Shown here in pieces: positions 5,298 through 8,136 of a stretch of 8,136 bases of DNA (position 1 is its first letter; every line of letters begins with the position of its first letter). The position numbers and the translations under genes are program-made. The stretch covers positions 1 through 8,136 of the forward strand of contig CALMHV010000328.1 in assembly GCA_937863905.1 (NCBI GenBank), given 5' to 3'. Below the pieces are notes generated by a model. The model made no database searches and had not been told where the DNA came from. It was given only the letters and a program-made list of their open reading frames with translations. The stretch is from an uncultured Bacillota bacterium. Its GTDB lineage: Bacteria; Bacillota; Sulfobacillia; UBA995; UBA9673.

Positions 5298-8099
5298 ATG
5301 GCGAACGAGGAGTCGGCAACCCTGCCCCCGACCTACGACTTCACCCAGACCGAGAGGAAGTGGTACGACTTCTGGCTCGAGCACGGCGTCTTCCGGGCCG
5401 AGGTCGACCCCTCGCGGGAACCATACTGCATCGTCATCCCGCCGCCGAACGTGACGGGCGTGCTCCACTTGGGCCACGCCCTCAACAACACCCTCCAGGA
5501 CGTCCTCATCCGGTGGCGCCGGATGGACGGTCACGCCACCCTCTGGGTGCCGGGCACCGACCACGCCAGCATCGCCACCCAGCGCCTGGTTCTCAAGCGT
5601 CTGGCCGAGGAGGGGCTCGACCGCTCGCGCCTCACCCGCGAGAGCTTCCTCGAGCGGGCCTGGAAGTGGAAGGACGAGTACGAACGGGCCATCCTCGGCC
5701 AGCTCCAGCGTCTCGGCTGCTCCTGCGACTGGTCGCGGACCCGCTTCACCTTGGACGAGGGGCTGTCGCGGGCCACCCTCACGGAGTTCGTCCGGTACTA
5801 CGACGAGGGCCTCATCTACCGGGGAGACTACATCGTCAACTGGTGCCCGGAGTGCGGCACGGCCATCTCCGACATCGAGGTCGAGCACGAGGAGACCGTG
5901 GGCCGGCTCTACCACATCCTCTACCCCTTCGCGGACGGAGGGGCCGCCGCCGCGCCGCCCGCTCCCGCCGCCCCCGGCCGCCCGGCCGGCATCATCGTCG
6001 CCACCACGCGGCCCGAGACCCTGCTGGGCGACACCGCGGTGGCCGTGAACCCGGACGACGCGCGCTACCAGACCTTCGTCGGCCGCCTGGTCTCCCTCCC
6101 CCTCACGGGCCGCACGATTCCCATCATCGCCGACAGCCACGCCGACCCGGCCTTCGGGACCGGGGCGGTCAAGGTTACGCCGGCCCACGACCCGAACGAT
6201 TTCGAGATCGGCCGGCGCCACGGGCTCGCCCAAGTCAAGGTCGTGGGGGAGAACGCCCGCATGACCCCAGCCGCCGGCTCCGCCTACGCGGGCCTTGACC
6301 GCTACGAGTGCCGCGAGGCCGTGTTGCGCGACCTCGACAGTCAGGGGCTCCTGGTCAAGGTCGCGGACCATCCGATGGTCCTGGGCCAGTGCCACCGCTG
6401 CTCGAGCGTTGTCGAGCCCCTGGTCTCCAGGCAATGGTACGTGAAGATGAAACCTCTGGCCGAACCGGCCATCGCCGCCGTGAAACGCGGCGAGGTCAAA
6501 TTCGTCCCCGAACGCTTCGAGAAGATCTACCTCAACTGGATGGAGAACATCAAGGACTGGTGCATCTCGCGGCAACTCTGGTGGGGCCACCGCATCCCTG
6601 TCTGGTACTGCGGCCGGTGCCAGGAGATCATCGCCCGGATCGAAGCGCCGGCCGCCTGCCCGAAGTGCGGCGCCGCCGCCGACGAACTCCGCCAGGACGA
6701 GGACGTCCTCGACACCTGGTTCAGCTCGGCCCTCTGGCCCTTCTCCACTCTGGGCTGGCCGGAGAAGACCCCTGAACTCGGCTTCTTCTTCCCGACCTCG
6801 ACCCTGGTGACGGCCTACGACATCATCTTCTTCTGGGTCGCCCGGATGATCTTCTCCTCGTACCGTCTGATGGGCACCCGTCCCTTCGACCACGTCGTCC
6901 TCCACGGCCTCGTTCGCGCGGCCGACGGGCGGAGGATGTCGAAGTCCCTCGGGACCGGCGTCGACCCGCTGGAGGTCGTCGACAAGTACGGCGCCGACGC
7001 CCTGCGCCTGAGCCTGGTCACGGGCATCGCCCCGGGGAACGACACCCGCTTCCCGTGGGAGAAGGTCGAGGCGTCCCGCAATTTCGCCAACAAACTCTGG
7101 AACGCGTCCCGCTTCGTCCTGATGAACCTGGGTGAGAGCGCCGGCGAGTTTGCCGGAATGTCCCGGCCCGACGTCGAGCGGGCCATCCGTGAGCGGGGCG
7201 AGGTGGCTGACCGCTGGATCGCCAGCCGTTACTGTTCGGTGGTCGCCGAAGTGGACCGGAACCTCGCGTCCTTCGACATCGGCGAAGCCGCCCGGACGGT
7301 GAGCGACTTCACCTGGAGCGAGTTCTGCGACTGGTACATCGAGATGGTGAAGCCGCGCCTCTACGGCGAGGACGAGACCTCCCGCCGCGCCGCCCGTCTG
7401 ACCCTGACCTACGTCCTGGACGGCGTCCTCCGCCTGCTCCACCCGTTCGTCCCCTTCATCACCGAGGAGATCTGGCAGCGCCTGCCGGCCCTGGTGGGCG
7501 AAAGCGCCGCCGGCCGCAATCCGCTTCCCGACACCTCCGGCAAACCGCGGACCATCGTCCTGGCGCCTTGGCCCGGGCCGTCGGACGCGCTCCGGGACGG
7601 CGACCTCGAAGCCGACCTGGCTCTGGTCCTGGAGGTCATCCGGTCCATCCGCAATCTTCGGGCCGAACTTGGCGTCCAGGCCGGTAAGCGGGCCCCCGCC
7701 ATCCTGGTGGCTGGGGGCGCCAAGGCCTACGCCGCCCTCAAGGCCGGACGGCGGTTCATCCAGGACCTGGCCTTGGTGTCCGAACTCGAGCTGGAGAAGT
7801 CGCTCGCCGCCCGGCCCGAGCAAGCCGCCGCGGCGGTCACGCGGGGCGTCGAGATCTACCTCCCGCTCCGCGGGCTCGTCGACCTCGCGAAGGAAGCGGC
7901 CCGCCTGGAGGGTGAACTCGCCTCGGCCCGCCGCGACCTCGACCGGACGCGAGCCAAGCTGGCCAACGCGGAGTTCGTGGCCAAGGCCCCGCCGTCCGTC
8001 GTGGAGAAGGACCGGGCCAAGGCCGAGGAACTGGAAGTGAAGTGTGAGAAGCTGGCCGAACGGGTGGCCTGGATGAAGGCCGCCGGCGCGGGCCGCTAG
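5298..8099 (+). CDS. valS: Valyl-tRNA synthetase (ValRS)
   Basis: Class I aminoacyl-tRNA synthetase, cytosolic: joins valine to tRNA-Val using ATP and hydrolyses mischarged Thr-tRNA-Val. Seen in the 933-residue product: Rossmann catalytic core with HIGH-type H57-L-G-H60 after IPPPNVTG; CP1 editing domain (about 195-355) with ATTRPETLLGDTAVAVNP (235-252) and HDPNDFEIG (297-305); KMSKS-type RMSKS (546-550); anticodon-binding helical domain (about 637-790) with DWYIEMVKPRL and LLHPFVPFITEEIWQ; and a C-terminal coiled coil (about 862-926). Four CxxC pairs (183/186, 365/368, 438/441, 454/457) suggest two zinc sites, as in Thermus-type ValRS; many mesophilic ValRS lack them. Length fits the family (about 880-950). 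Odd: an Ala/Pro/Gly-rich linker (about 213-230) inside the editing domain and an extra loop (about 734-750). ATG at 5298 is chosen for its ribosome-binding site and because the upstream reading frame runs into the T-box terminator. Expression is controlled by the T-box. In Bacillota folC often follows; the window ends 37 bases after the stop. Confidence 0.98.
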   Translation: MANEESATLPPTYDFTQTERKWYDFWLEHGVFRAEVDPSREPYCIVIPPPNVTGVLHLGHALNNTLQDVLIRWRRMDGHATLWVPGTDHASIATQRLVLKRLAEEGLDRSRLTRESFLERAWKWKDEYERAILGQLQRLGCSCDWSRTRFTLDEGLSRATLTEFVRYYDEGLIYRGDYIVNWCPECGTAISDIEVEHEETVGRLYHILYPFADGGAAAAPPAPAAPGRPAGIIVATTRPETLLGDTAVAVNPDDARYQTFVGRLVSLPLTGRTIPIIADSHADPAFGTGAVKVTPAHDPNDFEIGRRHGLAQVKVVGENARMTPAAGSAYAGLDRYECREAVLRDLDSQGLLVKVADHPMVLGQCHRCSSVVEPLVSRQWYVKMKPLAEPAIAAVKRGEVKFVPERFEKIYLNWMENIKDWCISRQLWWGHRIPVWYCGRCQEIIARIEAPAACPKCGAAADELRQDEDVLDTWFSSALWPFSTLGWPEKTPELGFFFPTSTLVTAYDIIFFWVARMIFSSYRLMGTRPFDHVVLHGLVRAADGRRMSKSLGTGVDPLEVVDKYGADALRLSLVTGIAPGNDTRFPWEKVEASRNFANKLWNASRFVLMNLGESAGEFAGMSRPDVERAIRERGEVADRWIASRYCSVVAEVDRNLASFDIGEAARTVSDFTWSEFCDWYIEMVKPRLYGEDETSRRAARLTLTYVLDGVLRLLHPFVPFITEEIWQRLPALVGESAAGRNPLPDTSGKPRTIVLAPWPGPSDALRDGDLEADLALVLEVIRSIRNLRAELGVQAGKRAPAILVAGGAKAYAALKAGRRFIQDLALVSELELEKSLAARPEQAAAAVTRGVEIYLPLRGLVDLAKEAARLEGELASARRDLDRTRAKLANAEFVAKAPPSVVEKDRAKAEELEVKCEKLAERVAWMKAAGAGR

Positions 8100-8136
8100 C
8101 GTCGGGGCGACGAGCCGGCCCGCCGACCCACCGGGC

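Noticed and set aside
5004..7823. 939-codon open frame antisense to the valS leader and valS
   Set aside because: It opposes an unmistakable ValRS gene and the T-box, has biased composition (Gly, Asp, Val, Arg, Pro) and shows no ribosome-binding site or motif. It is a GC-driven shadow.
8101..8127. GTCGG/CCGAC inverted repeat after valS as a terminator
   Set aside because: Only five pairs with a 17-base loop and no T-run. The window ends too soon to judge the valS 3' end.
1..8136. A hidden novel system (defence island, mobile element, gene cluster)
   Set aside because: Every large gene belongs to a familiar housekeeping or common accessory family. I see no long direct repeats, integrase or transposase signatures, nor any paired unknown genes.

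Overview
The window is GC-rich chromosomal DNA (I estimate well over 60% GC by eye). It looks like core bacterial genome rather than a mobile region: there are five intact protein genes, one large RNA regulator, and no transposase, integrase, phage gene, tRNA, rRNA or CRISPR array that I can see. The best taxonomic clue is a full transcription-terminating T-box leader in front of a valyl-tRNA synthetase gene. That arrangement is typical of Bacillota. With this GC content and the Thermus-like cysteine pairs in ValRS, I infer a high-GC and perhaps thermophilic Bacillota lineage (Symbiobacterium/Thermaerobacter/Limnochorda-like). The lineage is inference only.

Layout. Bases 15-2522 (+) encode an ATP-dependent LonA protease with an unusual C-terminal tail of about 55 residues. 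Bases 2519-3547 (-) encode a ten-helix EamA/DMT-family transporter. It converges on lon, and the two stop codons overlap inside one CTAG. Its N-terminus can only be completed from a CTG codon behind a strong Shine-Dalgarno. A 126-bp gap separates this gene from the divergent, TTG-started gamma-carbonic-anhydrase-like gene at 3674-4180 (+). After 150 bp with a possible hairpin comes a GTG-started GNAT acetyltransferase (4331-4894, +). Its stop codon lies inside the -35 box of a good sigma-A promoter (4891-4920). That promoter drives a valine T-box leader with a GUC specifier at 5021-5023, a T-box core at 5131-5144 and an intrinsic terminator at 5152-5185. The leader is followed by valS (5298-8099, +).

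How the parts work together. valS forms its own regulated unit: uncharged tRNA-Val should stabilise the antiterminator and let transcription reach the synthetase gene. Lon (protein quality control), the transporter, the carbonic-anhydrase-like protein and the acetyltransferase show no clear functional link to each other and look like ordinary housekeeping neighbours.

I found no convincing new multi-gene system. The points most worth a second look are the T-box architecture, the CTG start, the Lon tail, the promoter/stop overlap and extra hairpins around the valS leader.
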